Below are positions 43,868 to 56,642 of a stretch of DNA of 64,000 nt, piece by piece. Origin of the DNA: Pseudoalteromonas sp. H105 (GTDB lineage: Bacteria > Pseudomonadota > Gammaproteobacteria > Enterobacterales > Alteromonadaceae); NCBI RefSeq assembly GCF_001469215.1, contig NZ_LOFH01000002.1:434001-498000 (forward strand), given 5' to 3'. The notes beneath the pieces are model-generated. The model did not search any database and was not told the DNA's origin. It saw only the letters and a program-made list of their open reading frames with translations. Position 1 is the first letter of the stretch. Each line of letters starts with the position of its first letter. The translations under genes and the position numbers were made by a program.

Positions 43868-45317
43868 TCTAAATGTGAGTAAGCGCTCACGGTTTATTAC
43901 TACAAACACAACTCCGTCTTTAATACATTGGACTGGCGTGTTGATTTTATTGTTACTTGCTAGTCGTTTAGTATCATTAGGGTTATTTCCGTTATATGAC
44001 ACAACCGAAGCGCGCTATGCTGAAATGGCGCGGCTAATGGTTGAAACAAAAAATTGGATAACACCTCAGTTTGATTATGGTGTGCCTTTTTGGGGCAAGC
44101 CGCCATTTCAAACCTGGATCAGTGCATTGGGCTTTTCGTGGTTTGGTATTAGCGAATTCAGTGCTCGAATCCCTCACTTTATTTGTGGCTTAATGACATG
44201 CTACTTAGTTATGCGTTTTACGCGAACATTGGCAAATAAATACACCGCTCTTTTATCAGTATTAATTCTTACCTCTAGCCTAGGCTTTATTATTGCCATC
44301 GGTATGGTGATGACAGACAGTGCTTTATTAATGGCGTACACCCTTGCTATGGTGAGCTATTGGCAGTGTTATAGTCTAAAGGATAAAGTGGTATCTGGGC
44401 ATGTGTTTTTTGCTGCACTCGCTCTAGGTATGCTCATTAAAGGCCCGGTTGCTGTGGTGTTGATAGGTATATCACTGGTTGTTTGGAGTATATGGCAAGG
44501 TTGCTTTAAAGAAGCGGTTAGGCGCTTACCTTGGTTCACTGGTATTGTGTTGTTTATGGTGTTAACAGTCCCTTGGTATGCATGGGCTGAAATACGAACC
44601 CCAGGTTTTCTAGAGTATTTTATACTTGGTGAGCATATTCAGCGTTTTCTAGTGTCTGGTTGGCAGGGAGATTTATATGGCACGGCACATGTAAAACCTC
44701 GAGGCATGATTTGGTTATATTGGCTTGTTTGTGCGAGTCCATGGTCTTTCATCGCACTAAGGTTATTGGTCAAAAAATACCGTAATACAGAGTACATTGC
44801 ACATCAGTTGCAGCACCAAGGCATCAATAAATACCTTGTTTGTTGGATGATATCGCCGCTATTGTTATTTACTTTTGCAGGCAATATTTTACCCATTTAT
44901 GTGTTGCCTGGTTTTAGTGCATTAGCCATATTGGTTGCATTAAATAGTCGCCTAACAAAGGTAAGTAATTACTTAGCTTTCATGTCTTTAATGTTGATAA
45001 CAACTATTATAGTAATATTAAGTTTAGGAATAATGAATAAAAAAAGTGAGGCTGAGTTGTTGAACGTTAATAAAGACGTTTTTCAAAAGACAGCTCTATA
45101 TTATTGGAGGCATAGACCTTTCAGCGCCCAATTCTATTCAAAAGGCCATGCTCAGCTACTTCAAGCTAATAGCAAATTAAAGGGTCTATTACACTCAGGT
45201 AATCCGTTTTATGTAGCCATTGAGCACAGTGAGTTTGTGAGGTTGAGGCGTCATTTGCAGCCAGTGTGTGTGCCAAGCAGGCAATCGATTAACCGCCTAT
45301 TGTTAAAATGCCACTAA
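43860..45317 (+). CDS. ArnT-like GT39/GT83 glycosyltransferase
   Basis: Starting at ATG 43860 (485 residues), the polytopic protein carries the GT-C motif DTTEARYAEMAR in the first periplasmic loop and FWGKPPFQTW, both typical of ArnT, which moves aminoarabinose from undecaprenyl phosphate to lipid A. About 11 membrane segments precede a C-terminal soluble part. With the GtrB-like enzyme and the two-component genes it forms an operon. The transferred sugar and acceptor are not determined; the arn biosynthesis genes are absent here. Confidence 0.88.
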   Translation: MVDLNVSKRSRFITTNTTPSLIHWTGVLILLLLASRLVSLGLFPLYDTTEARYAEMARLMVETKNWITPQFDYGVPFWGKPPFQTWISALGFSWFGISEFSARIPHFICGLMTCYLVMRFTRTLANKYTALLSVLILTSSLGFIIAIGMVMTDSALLMAYTLAMVSYWQCYSLKDKVVSGHVFFAALALGMLIKGPVAVVLIGISLVVWSIWQGCFKEAVRRLPWFTGIVLFMVLTVPWYAWAEIRTPGFLEYFILGEHIQRFLVSGWQGDLYGTAHVKPRGMIWLYWLVCASPWSFIALRLLVKKYRNTEYIAHQLQHQGINKYLVCWMISPLLLFTFAGNILPIYVLPGFSALAILVALNSRLTKVSNYLAFMSLMLITTIIVILSLGIMNKKSEAELLNVNKDVFQKTALYYWRHRPFSAQFYSKGHAQLLQANSKLKGLLHSGNPFYVAIEHSEFVRLRRHLQPVCVPSRQSINRLLLKCH

Positions 45318-45336
45318 CACCATTGAGGTTTGTAAT

Positions 45337-46020
45337 TTGAAAGTTCTACTGGTTGAAGATTGTACGAGCGTTGCTGAAGTTATTTATGACTACTTTGAAT
45401 GCACTGATATTGAACTTGACCATGCTGCAACAGGTAACTTGGGTTTAGCTCTGTCGCAGTCAGGAAACTTTGACTGTATTGTGCTTGATATCATGCTACC
45501 AGGCATTGACGGCATTAGTTTATGCCAACAACTTAGAGCTGAAGGAAACAATACACCCATTATTATGCTCACGGCTCGCGATACCAATAATGATATGTTG
45601 CTTGGGCTGAGAACAGGGGCTGATGATTATATTGTTAAACCTTTTAATTTAGAGTTATTAGAAGCGCGGATCCATAGCCTTGTTCGCCGCAATTCAGGGA
45701 GTGGCTTTGTTGATAAGTTAATCTGTGGCCCCATAACGTTAGACGTAAATACTCATCAAGTGTGGCGTGAAAACAAGGAAATTAAACTAACACCCATTTG
45801 CTTTAAAATTTTGTGTGTTTTAGTTAAAAAAGCACCCCACTTGGTGTCGCGTCAACAAATAGAAGATGTGTTATGGCCCGACGACCTACCCGACCAAGAT
45901 ATACTGCGTAAACATGTTTATCAGCTTCGTACAAAGGTGGATAAGCCTTTCAAAGAAAATATTATAGAAACGGTACCTAAACTAGGTTACCGGATGAGCA
46001 TAAACAATGACCAATGCTAA
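45337..46020 (+). CDS. OmpR-family response regulator
   Basis: The 227-residue protein has a receiver domain (phosphoacceptor Asp in IVLDIMLPGIDG, about 51; Lys in YIVKPF) and a winged-helix trans_reg_C domain (about 128-225). A TTG start (45337) is implied. It follows the ArnT-like gene by 19 nt and overlaps the kinase by 14 nt, so it is co-transcribed with the glycan genes. A PmrA-like role in envelope modification is likely by context. Confidence 0.9.
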   Translation: MKVLLVEDCTSVAEVIYDYFECTDIELDHAATGNLGLALSQSGNFDCIVLDIMLPGIDGISLCQQLRAEGNNTPIIMLTARDTNNDMLLGLRTGADDYIVKPFNLELLEARIHSLVRRNSGSGFVDKLICGPITLDVNTHQVWRENKEIKLTPICFKILCVLVKKAPHLVSRQQIEDVLWPDDLPDQDILRKHVYQLRTKVDKPFKENIIETVPKLGYRMSINNDQC

Positions 46021-47254
46021 GCCCCTAAGCCATAAAATTATAAAAGTGTACTTACTGGGTGCACTTGTCTTACTTGCTTTCTATGGCGTTATTTTATCTC
46101 TCACTATTTTATATGCTGAGAATCAAAATAGTATGCGGCGATTAGCATTAATTGCGCCACATCATTTTCAGCTATTTAGTAAAGGGATGCAGGGAGAAAT
46201 TCAAATAGACCCCATGCTAAAAATTTATGACCACCATGATATTCTACCGGATGCAATAAAATATAGATTAGATAAACAATGGCAAGGCAGTATAACGTTT
46301 CAGTTTGAAGATGACAGTGAGTTCAGCGTTTTTGCTCAGCAAGCTATGACTGATGATGGGCTCGCGATTGTTTATGCTATAGAAGATATAGACGCTACAG
46401 AGTGGGATGATACAGAATTTGCAATTTTTCAAATTGTGGTATCCAGCCTTGGGTTTTTTATCGCGGTTATTGCCGCTATCTTTATTATAAAAATGGCAAG
46501 GCGCATTAGCACTCCTTTGTCGATTTTGGCAGATAAATTAGAGCAAAACGAAAAGCGGCAATATGCTGAACTATTTATTGAAGGCGAGCTATCGCTCGAG
46601 CTAAAGCAGATGCTAGCCAGTGTTAATAGCTACCGTGCCAGAATCCAAGACGCATTGACTAGAGAGCAAGCTTTTACACGTTATGTCAGCCACGAATTAA
46701 GAACGCCTATGACTGTTATTCGCGGCAGTACGAGTGTATTGAGGAAGTTAGACGATGACAAAGTTCAAAAGCAAGTGAACCGAATTGAAAATGCCGTTAT
46801 TGAAATGGAGCAGTTGGTTCATACTTTTTTACTTATGGCCAGAAATGAAGACGATGTGCAGAGCCGCGTAGATGTTTCTGAAAACGTTATGGAGAACATA
46901 ATAAGTGATTACAGATTAACAGTTTTAGCCAACCAAGTTAGCTTTCATTACGCGCTTCAATGCGACTTTACTCTTAATGCTCAGCCTTTATTATTTGCAG
47001 CAGTAGTAAAGAACTTACTTAATAATGCTATTAATTGTACCGTTAACGGCAAGGTCGATTTATTTATTTCACCACAAAGAATAGATGTTATTGATAATGG
47101 TGTTGGCCTCGATGCAAAGCCCCGTGGGTATGAAGGTTTTGGTATTGGGCTTAATATTGTTAGAGATATTTGTGAAAAGTATCAGTGGCAATTTCTTATT
47201 GAAAATAACGCCGGTGGAGGATGCACTGCTTCTGTCGTTTTTGAGAATACATAG
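46007..47254 (+). CDS. Envelope sensor histidine kinase
   Basis: The 415-residue kinase has two membrane helices (about 15-38 and 145-165) flanking a small periplasmic domain, a HAMP-like linker, HisKA with YVSHELRTPMTV and HATPase with NLLNNAINC, DNGVGLD and GFGIGLNIV. The periplasmic domain is acidic (EFSVFAQQ, AIEDIDATEWDD), as in PhoQ/PmrB-like sensors of cationic peptides or metals. The gene overlaps its regulator gene by 14 nt. Confidence 0.9.
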   Translation: MTNAKPLSHKIIKVYLLGALVLLAFYGVILSLTILYAENQNSMRRLALIAPHHFQLFSKGMQGEIQIDPMLKIYDHHDILPDAIKYRLDKQWQGSITFQFEDDSEFSVFAQQAMTDDGLAIVYAIEDIDATEWDDTEFAIFQIVVSSLGFFIAVIAAIFIIKMARRISTPLSILADKLEQNEKRQYAELFIEGELSLELKQMLASVNSYRARIQDALTREQAFTRYVSHELRTPMTVIRGSTSVLRKLDDDKVQKQVNRIENAVIEMEQLVHTFLLMARNEDDVQSRVDVSENVMENIISDYRLTVLANQVSFHYALQCDFTLNAQPLLFAAVVKNLLNNAINCTVNGKVDLFISPQRIDVIDNGVGLDAKPRGYEGFGIGLNIVRDICEKYQWQFLIENNAGGGCTASVVFENT

Positions 47255-47352
47255 TCCGTTTTATTAAAGCTCGATTAGCAAAGCGCATAGCAACGATTTT
47301 GCTCTATCGCAGATTATAAAGACGTCAATGCTAGCGTAATATTTTCGCAAAA

Positions 47353-47368
47353 TGTAATGGGGTTTACA
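47353..47368 (+). repeat. Dispersed element copy D
   Basis: TGTAATGGGGTTTACA, one G shorter than the others, preceded by TTTCGCAAAA. It lies between the kinase and katG. Confidence 0.72.
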
Positions 47369-47387
47369 GTGTTTGGGAGTGATAAAT

Positions 47388-47424
47388 AAAAAAGCGCAAG
47401 AGTATTCATTCTCGCGCTTTTCTT
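47388..47424 (-). terminator. katG terminator hairpin
   Basis: AAAAAGCGC...GAG and CTC...GCGCTTTTCTTT form an imperfect stem with a bulge around TATTCATT. It lies 22 nt beyond the katG stop codon and could also act on the kinase operon. Confidence 0.65.
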
Positions 47425-47445
47425 TAAGCTAGCTTAGTGCAGTAA

Positions 47446-50373
<2,928 letters not shown>

Positions 50374-51918
50374 ATGCCTTTTAGCTTGCTGCAGAGTGAT
50401 GACAATAAAGTTGAGTTACCTGCATGGCTTGTTCTGATTGTTGATGATGAAGAAGATATACATACCATTACTAAAATGGCATTAAAACGATTTGAATTAG
50501 AAGGCCGAGGTCTCGAGTTTCTGAGTGCTTATAATTCTGAACAAGCCAAGCAAATCATAGAGGAACATGACGGTATCGCATTGGTTTTTCTAGATGTTGT
50601 AATGGAAACCGATGATGCAGGCTTAAGGCTTGCTAAGTGGTTGCGTGAGGAAAATAAAAACACGTTTACACGTATAGTGTTAAGAACAGGTCAACCGGGG
50701 CAAGCCCCTGAAGAAGAAGTCATTATGGATTATGATATTAATGACTATAAACAAAAAACAGAGCTAGATAGGAGCAAGTTATTTACCACGGTGGTGACGG
50801 CATTAAGAGCATATAGAGACTTAATTGAGATTGATAAAGCAAGAACTTACGAGCGATTTTATCGGGTAGGCTTGCAGCAAGTTATTGAGTCTACAACCGA
50901 TCTTCTTGAGCAAAAAACATTAAAACACTTTTTCAATGGCTTATTAAAACAAGTTGTCTCTCTCATTCATGTGGATCAAAAAGGCGCATTGATTAAACCT
51001 GTTAGGGGCGCTGGCACTATTTGCTTTGCTGATGATTATGAAATTATTGCTGAATGTGGAAGCCTTTCACTCGAAAAGGGATTAGATGCGAAAGCGTTAG
51101 CGCTACTGGACAAAGCAAGAGCATTAAAGAGCAGTGTATTTGAAGGAGAGCATTACGTAGCTTACTTCCCGACAAAGAGTGAGCAAGAAAGTTTACTGTA
51201 TCTTAAAGGAAAGCAAATAAAAGGGTTATCAGATGCAAATATTCAATTGCTCAATTTATTTTCAAATAGTATTGGTATTGCTTTTGATAACCTCTTATTA
51301 AATAGAGAAATAATACAAACACAAGAAGATTTAATTAATCGACTGGGTAATGCCGTCGAGTCGCGATCAAAAGAGTCAGGTAACCATATTAGAAGGATGT
51401 CTGAGTTTTGTTTTATTCTTGCGCAAGAACTTAAGCTGCCAGAAAGTAGTTGTGAAATACTAAAGCAAGCTACACCGATGCATGATGTTGGTAAAATCTC
51501 TATTCCAGATAGTGTGCTGTTAAAGCCAGGAAAATTAACAGAAGAGGAAATGGATATTATGAAACAACATGCTGATATGGGGTTTGATATACTTGCAGGT
51601 TCAGACAGACCTATTCTCAAAGCGGCGGCTATTATAGCGCAGCAACATCATGAAAAATATGATGGTTCAGGTTACCCAGTCGGGCTTAAAGGAGATGATA
51701 TTCATATCTTTGCTCGAATCGTGGCTGTAGCGGATGTGTTTGATGCCTTGATTCATCGTCGTTGTTATAAGAAGCCTTGGCCGATCGAGAATATTTTAAA
51801 ATTGCTTGAAGAAGAGCGAAGTAAGCACTTTGATCCAGATGTTGTTGAGGCACTATTAAGACGAATAGACGACATTTTAGCCATTAATGATCAGTTAACC
51901 GGCGAAGATGGTTTGTAA
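50374..51918 (+). CDS. REC-HD-GYP response regulator (c-di-GMP phosphodiesterase)
   Basis: The 514-residue protein has an N-terminal receiver (LIVDDEEDIHT, VFLDVVMETDD), a middle DUF3369-like domain (about 170-310) and an HD-GYP domain with HDVGKISIPD and HHEKYDGSGYP. HD-GYP enzymes hydrolyse cyclic di-GMP, here under control of phosphorylation. All metal-site residues appear intact. It overlaps the following GAF-kinase gene, which is likely its partner. Confidence 0.92.
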   Translation: MPFSLLQSDDNKVELPAWLVLIVDDEEDIHTITKMALKRFELEGRGLEFLSAYNSEQAKQIIEEHDGIALVFLDVVMETDDAGLRLAKWLREENKNTFTRIVLRTGQPGQAPEEEVIMDYDINDYKQKTELDRSKLFTTVVTALRAYRDLIEIDKARTYERFYRVGLQQVIESTTDLLEQKTLKHFFNGLLKQVVSLIHVDQKGALIKPVRGAGTICFADDYEIIAECGSLSLEKGLDAKALALLDKARALKSSVFEGEHYVAYFPTKSEQESLLYLKGKQIKGLSDANIQLLNLFSNSIGIAFDNLLLNREIIQTQEDLINRLGNAVESRSKESGNHIRRMSEFCFILAQELKLPESSCEILKQATPMHDVGKISIPDSVLLKPGKLTEEEMDIMKQHADMGFDILAGSDRPILKAAAIIAQQHHEKYDGSGYPVGLKGDDIHIFARIVAVADVFDALIHRRCYKKPWPIENILKLLEEERSKHFDPDVVEALLRRIDDILAINDQLTGEDGL

Positions 51919-53311
51919 TATGAAGAATCATGAATCACCCGATAAGCGCCATTTGAATGTGACTAAGGCGCTTTTACAAATATCTTCATTGGCATTGTCA
52001 AACTTGTCTTTACCTCAAATCTATGAACGAATCCATGAAGTCGTATCAGAAGTAATAACCGTAAGAAATATTGCTATTTTTCTTTACGATCAAGAGAGTA
52101 ACTTAATTACTTTCGGTTACTTTGTTGATGAAAAGGATAGTAACGACATTGTTGGTTTACAAATGCCTCTTGGAGAAGGGTTGAGTAGTTACGTGATTGA
52201 AACGAACCTACCCTGGCATTTCACCAAAGAAGAACAGAAAGTTTTAGAACAGGAAAAGAAGATTTCGAAAGTGATAGGTTCTTTGAGTGAAAGCTGGATG
52301 GGAGCGCCGATCTCCGTAGATGATAGAGTTTTGGGTCTCATTATTATTCAAAGTTATTCAGTTGATGAGATATATGATGATGGTGATTTACAAGTGCTAT
52401 CATTTGTTGCCGCAAATTTATCCATTGTTTTACAACAACGAAAATACCTTGAGCAACAAGAAATAGATAAAAAAGCGGTTGAAGCAAGCCTTGAAAAAAT
52501 TCAACAGCAAAATATAGAGCTTGAGAATATGATGGACGAGCTTAAACAAACTCAGAACGAGTTAGTACAAAAAGAAAAAATGGCATCGCTAGGTAACTTG
52601 GTAGCAGGGATTGCTCATGAAATAAATACACCTATTGGTATCTGTGTAACAGGTATTACAAATCTACATTACGTCTATAAAAATTTAATGAAAAAAATGG
52701 AACAAAAGACAGCAACGAATACTCATTTAGAACAATTTTTAGAGGATGTTGAGGAAGCCTGTCATATTATAGAATCGAATACAAAGCGAGCAGCGCAGCT
52801 GATAAATAGCTTTAAAGAAATTGCCGTTGATCAGTCCTCTGAAACGTGCAGAGAAATTAATTTAAAAGCATATATTGATGAAATATTGCTTTCTATGCGC
52901 CCTATATTAAAAAAACTTCCCCATCATATTACTGTAAATTGCCCAGAATATATCGCTTTTACTACCGTGCCAGGCGCATTATCGCAAGTTATCACTAATT
53001 TAATTAATAATTCTATTTTGCATGGCTTGGAAAATACTAACCAGGGGACGATAACGATTGATCTTTCTAAATCAGCGCAAGCAATTGTTATTACTTACGA
53101 AGACAATGGTAAAGGGTTAACCCAAGAAGAACTGACGATGTTATTTGAGCCTTTTTATACCACAAAGAGAGGTTCAGGGGGCAGTGGTTTAGGTGCCCAC
53201 TTAATCTATAATCTTATTACATCGACATTACAAGGCAACGTGAAAACGACGAGTGAAGTGAATCAAGGTTTACGTTATGAGATATCTCTTCCTTTAATTC
53301 TCAAACGGTGA
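51908..53311 (+). CDS. GAF-domain sensor histidine kinase
   Basis: The 467-residue soluble kinase has a GAF domain (about 25-175), a coiled coil (about 190-225), HisKA with GNLVAGIAHEINTPIGI and a HATPase with NLINNSILHG, DNGKGLT and GSGLGAHLI. There are no membrane segments. The start is either ATG 51908 (overlapping the HD-GYP gene by 11 nt) or ATG 51920. It probably phosphorylates the HD-GYP regulator. Confidence 0.9.
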   Translation: MVCNMKNHESPDKRHLNVTKALLQISSLALSNLSLPQIYERIHEVVSEVITVRNIAIFLYDQESNLITFGYFVDEKDSNDIVGLQMPLGEGLSSYVIETNLPWHFTKEEQKVLEQEKKISKVIGSLSESWMGAPISVDDRVLGLIIIQSYSVDEIYDDGDLQVLSFVAANLSIVLQQRKYLEQQEIDKKAVEASLEKIQQQNIELENMMDELKQTQNELVQKEKMASLGNLVAGIAHEINTPIGICVTGITNLHYVYKNLMKKMEQKTATNTHLEQFLEDVEEACHIIESNTKRAAQLINSFKEIAVDQSSETCREINLKAYIDEILLSMRPILKKLPHHITVNCPEYIAFTTVPGALSQVITNLINNSILHGLENTNQGTITIDLSKSAQAIVITYEDNGKGLTQEELTMLFEPFYTTKRGSGGSGLGAHLIYNLITSTLQGNVKTTSEVNQGLRYEISLPLILKR

Positions 53312-53456
53312 ATTGAAGCCCCCATACCTCAATTTCGTTGACGTTTTATTTTATTTGCGTTGGGCTAAACAGAATACTGTTTTCCTTTGCTCATAGAACA
53401 CTTTTTATTAGCAGTTAAGATTCCACTTGCTTGGTATCTAGAAATCGATGGCTGGT

Positions 53457-54662
53457 TTACAATTGTCGTTTCAAAATTATAAGCGAGTTGCGCTTCCCTG
53501 TTGCAACCAATAAATGTCGGTTATCAGGTGTGAGAGTCAGTGATGATATCCCCTTTAATTTATGCTCACCAACATGATACAGAGACTCTTTCAAAGCCAG
53601 CTTTCCGTCTTCTTGTACATTAAACACATGCAAGCCAGTACCTAATTCACCTGCGGCATAAAGCATGTCACCCTTGTTTGATATGGCTAAACTGCTAGCC
53701 CCTTTTAAGCTATCATTTCCAATTTCAGCGTTAGTGATGGCCTTTATAAAACGATATTTTCCATTCGGTGCTTTTTGTAATACACCAATTGAATGACTGC
53801 CTGAGCATGCGGCATATAAGAACTGCCCATGTGGTGAGCTCACAATTTCTTGGGGATTGAGGCACTGAGTTACGTCATTTTCACTGTGTTCAATGACTTG
53901 TTTAATAGATAAGGCTCCATCAGTTTGTCTATCAAAAATAGTTAATTGATGGTTTTCATAACCAAGTACGAACAACGCATCATTTGATGGTGATAACGCA
54001 AGGCTTACAGGTTTACCTAAACTATCTGCATAGGGTTTTGCGTGTGTTATTTTTTGTTTAAATGCGACAGTATGATCTGCTTTTACATCAAAAATTGATA
54101 TGGCATTGCTCATATAGCTTGCTACTAAAAGCTGCTTTTCATTTGCAGAGTGAATTACTTCCCACGCGCCAAGTAAGCCAAGAGTGTCTGGTGATTTTAA
54201 AACAGCATTATCTGCAAATACGTTTTTATAACTTAGGTCATCACTTAAAGTGTTGCGATAGGTAATGGTTGTATCAGTTTCATTAAATAGCGCTAATGCG
54301 CCATCATAAAACCCTGTCACGGCGACTTGCTGATGGATTGGTAAGTAAGTTAGCCCTGATGCGCCTTCTAAGCCTTTTAAGGTAGGGGGAGAGTTTTTAA
54401 ATAGCTCACTAAAAGTAAGATTAAAATGCTTGTCAGCGTTGAAAACAGCCAATGCGTTATCATCGCCGCTGGAAATAAAGACTCTGGTATTATCTGCCTT
54501 TATTTTGATATCTCTGGGGTTAGCTAGTCCATCAACCCCGTTTATATTGTCGTTCAGTACTTGAATAAGGGTGAGGCTTTCAGCTGCCTTGACTGTTGAA
54601 TCATTAAACAAGCTGGTTATGAGCAACAGAGAAAATATAGTTGCGCTTTTGGTTTGAAACAT
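53457..54662 (-). CDS. Exported beta-propeller protein (lactonase-like)
   Basis: The 401-residue protein has a signal peptide (about 1-26) and repeated blades with N..VFVSSGDDNALAVFN, LLVASYMSNAISIFDV and LYAAGELGTGLHVFNV, as in YncE/6-phosphogluconolactonase-type seven-bladed propellers. It would be periplasmic. The fold is clear, the substrate or partner is not. It stands alone, convergent with the kinase gene. Confidence 0.78.
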   Translation of the reverse strand: MFQTKSATIFSLLLITSLFNDSTVKAAESLTLIQVLNDNINGVDGLANPRDIKIKADNTRVFISSGDDNALAVFNADKHFNLTFSELFKNSPPTLKGLEGASGLTYLPIHQQVAVTGFYDGALALFNETDTTITYRNTLSDDLSYKNVFADNAVLKSPDTLGLLGAWEVIHSANEKQLLVASYMSNAISIFDVKADHTVAFKQKITHAKPYADSLGKPVSLALSPSNDALFVLGYENHQLTIFDRQTDGALSIKQVIEHSENDVTQCLNPQEIVSSPHGQFLYAACSGSHSIGVLQKAPNGKYRFIKAITNAEIGNDSLKGASSLAISNKGDMLYAAGELGTGLHVFNVQEDGKLALKESLYHVGEHKLKGISSLTLTPDNRHLLVATGKRNSLIILKRQL

Positions 54663-54746
54663 GGGCGTGGATACCTCAAAAAATACGTCGTTTTATACAA
54701 CCGCTTTTTATGGTGCGGGTATTATCATGTAAACAGGGTATGTGCG

Positions 54747-55595
54747 TTACCTTAGCATCTCTTCTACCCACTCTAACACTAAGCGGATATCGCGCGTTTG
54801 AAATCGTTGCTTTTTAGGTACGTAGTAACAAAAGTCGGATGCTACAGCCTGTGTGCCATAGTGCTTAAGTAATTTAGTGTTTAATAGCCGTTTTACTAGG
54901 GTCGTTGAACAAAAGACCAGCCCGGAGCCTGCCATGGCCTCTTGAATGCAAAATAGCTCTTGGTCATAGGTTTTAACAATAAACAATGAGGGGCTTAAAG
55001 TGTTTTGAGCAAGCCATTGTGCAAGCGGTGGCTCAGTTAATGTGTTGTTTTTCCACTCAGTGGTATAAAGCGTTACGGGGCCGTTTAACCAAGGGTACGT
55101 TTGTACCGTATGTAAGCCAAACACATTAAATTGTTCTTTGGTTATCATGTCGTCAGGGGTCACGCATTTGTGTTCACCAAACCGTATGGGTAAAGTATGT
55201 GATTGCACTTCAACCAACTCACTGGTAGATATATCGACCTTGAGTGATGGCTGGCTAATTGATAACTCTTGCAATGCGGGTATTAATCGCAGTGCAGCGA
55301 GTGACGAAGTCGTTGTTATTTTTACTGATTTACCAGCCGTTTGAACTCTATCAAGTGCTTGTTCAATACGATTAAACCCTTCGCTTGTGGCCTCACTTAA
55401 ATATTCACCTGTCGGAGTTAGGCTGATTTTTCTAACTTGGCGGTAGAATAAATCGATATTTAATCGGCTTTCAAGGTTATTTATATGGTGCGAAATGGCC
55501 GTTGGCGTAAGCGACAGTTCATCTGCGGCGGCTTTAAAACTCCCTAAGCGTGCCGCTGATTCAAAGGCTTTTAAAGCTTGTAGTGATACTTGCAT
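54747..55595 (-). CDS. LysR-type transcriptional regulator
   Basis: The 282-residue protein has an N-terminal winged HTH (LGSFKAAADELSLTPTAISHHINNLE) and a C-terminal co-inducer domain, closest in style to GcvA-like regulators. It is divergent from the azoreductase gene (131-bp gap), its likely target. A decayed second copy of its 3' end is at 36950-37140. Confidence 0.9.
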   Translation of the reverse strand: MQVSLQALKAFESAARLGSFKAAADELSLTPTAISHHINNLESRLNIDLFYRQVRKISLTPTGEYLSEATSEGFNRIEQALDRVQTAGKSVKITTTSSLAALRLIPALQELSISQPSLKVDISTSELVEVQSHTLPIRFGEHKCVTPDDMITKEQFNVFGLHTVQTYPWLNGPVTLYTTEWKNNTLTEPPLAQWLAQNTLSPSLFIVKTYDQELFCIQEAMAGSGLVFCSTTLVKRLLNTKLLKHYGTQAVASDFCYYVPKKQRFQTRDIRLVLEWVEEMLR

Positions 55596-55726
55596 TACGT
55601 ATTTAGCTAAAATTATAAAATGACTATAGATGAGTATAACTTATTTATAGCTGAGGTTTACTCGTTTGTGAAAACTTCTTGTGAGTTGCATGATTAGCTT
55701 ACTTTCACTACGAGGATAAACACATT

Positions 55727-56398
55727 ATGACTACCGTACTGCACATAGATTCAAGTGTAAGAGCTGCTAAAAATGACAACCCAAGTCACGATTCAATCTC
55801 TAAAAACATTGCTAAACGCTTCATAAACACTCTTAAACAGCAACAGACTATAGATGAGTATATTTATCGTGATGTGGGTATAAACCCACCGCCTTTTATT
55901 ACTCAGGATTGGATAGGTGCGGTGTTTACGCCAAACGATAAAAAGTCTGACGAACAGAGGCAATTATTAGCTTTATCCGATCAGTTAATTGCAGAAATAG
56001 CGGCTGCAGAGATCATTGTAATTTCATCACCTATGTATAATTACGGAATGCCAGCACAACTTAAAGCGTGGTTTGATCAGGTGATTCGCATTAACAAAAC
56101 CTTTGATTTTGACTTGGCGCGCGGTGACTTTCCATTACAGCCTTTGTTTGCAGGTAAAACCCTCATTATAGTCACTTCAACGGGGGAATTTGGATTTGAG
56201 GTCGGTGGTGTTCGTGAACACATGAGCCATTTAGTGCCACATCTGCGCACATTAAGTAAGTATTTGGGTGCTAGTAAAGTTTTCGACGTTACTTCTCAGT
56301 ACCAAGAATTTAACGACGAGCGTCATAAGCAATCTTTAATTAACGCTTACCGTCAAGCAACTGAACTTGCACTAAAGCTCTGTGAAAAGCGCTCTTAG
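55727..56398 (+). CDS. FMN-dependent NADH-azoreductase-like flavoprotein
   Basis: The 223-residue flavodoxin-like enzyme has the FMN phosphate-binding DSSVRA loop near residue 8, SSPMYNYGMPAQLKAWFDQV (about 100-120) and VTSTGEFG, as in AzoR. AzoR-type enzymes reduce quinones and azo compounds using NADH. The divergent LysR gene is the probable regulator, responding to quinones or related electrophiles. Confidence 0.88.
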   Translation: MTTVLHIDSSVRAAKNDNPSHDSISKNIAKRFINTLKQQQTIDEYIYRDVGINPPPFITQDWIGAVFTPNDKKSDEQRQLLALSDQLIAEIAAAEIIVISSPMYNYGMPAQLKAWFDQVIRINKTFDFDLARGDFPLQPLFAGKTLIIVTSTGEFGFEVGGVREHMSHLVPHLRTLSKYLGASKVFDVTSQYQEFNDERHKQSLINAYRQATELALKLCEKRS

Positions 56399-56414
56399 AT
56401 GTTTTATTAAAAAC

Positions 56415-56431
56415 TGTAATGGGGGTTTACA
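56415..56431 (+). repeat. Dispersed element copy F
   Basis: TGTAATGGGGGTTTACA, 17 nt after the azoreductase stop codon. Confidence 0.78.
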
Positions 56432-56642
56432 GTGAAATTATTAGGGAGGTGGGGGAAAGCTTTATGGCAATGCAGACTAAGCATACTCTCACCCTTAATA
56501 TGGGGTTTAGTTCGCTTCATTATCCCAACACATACTGATTTGAAGCTCCCCACAATACACGTTTAAGCATATTTTTTGTTTCATACTACAATTAGTTCAT
56601 ATCTAGATTACGATTAGTTGAGCGCGCACAAGTGGTGAATAA

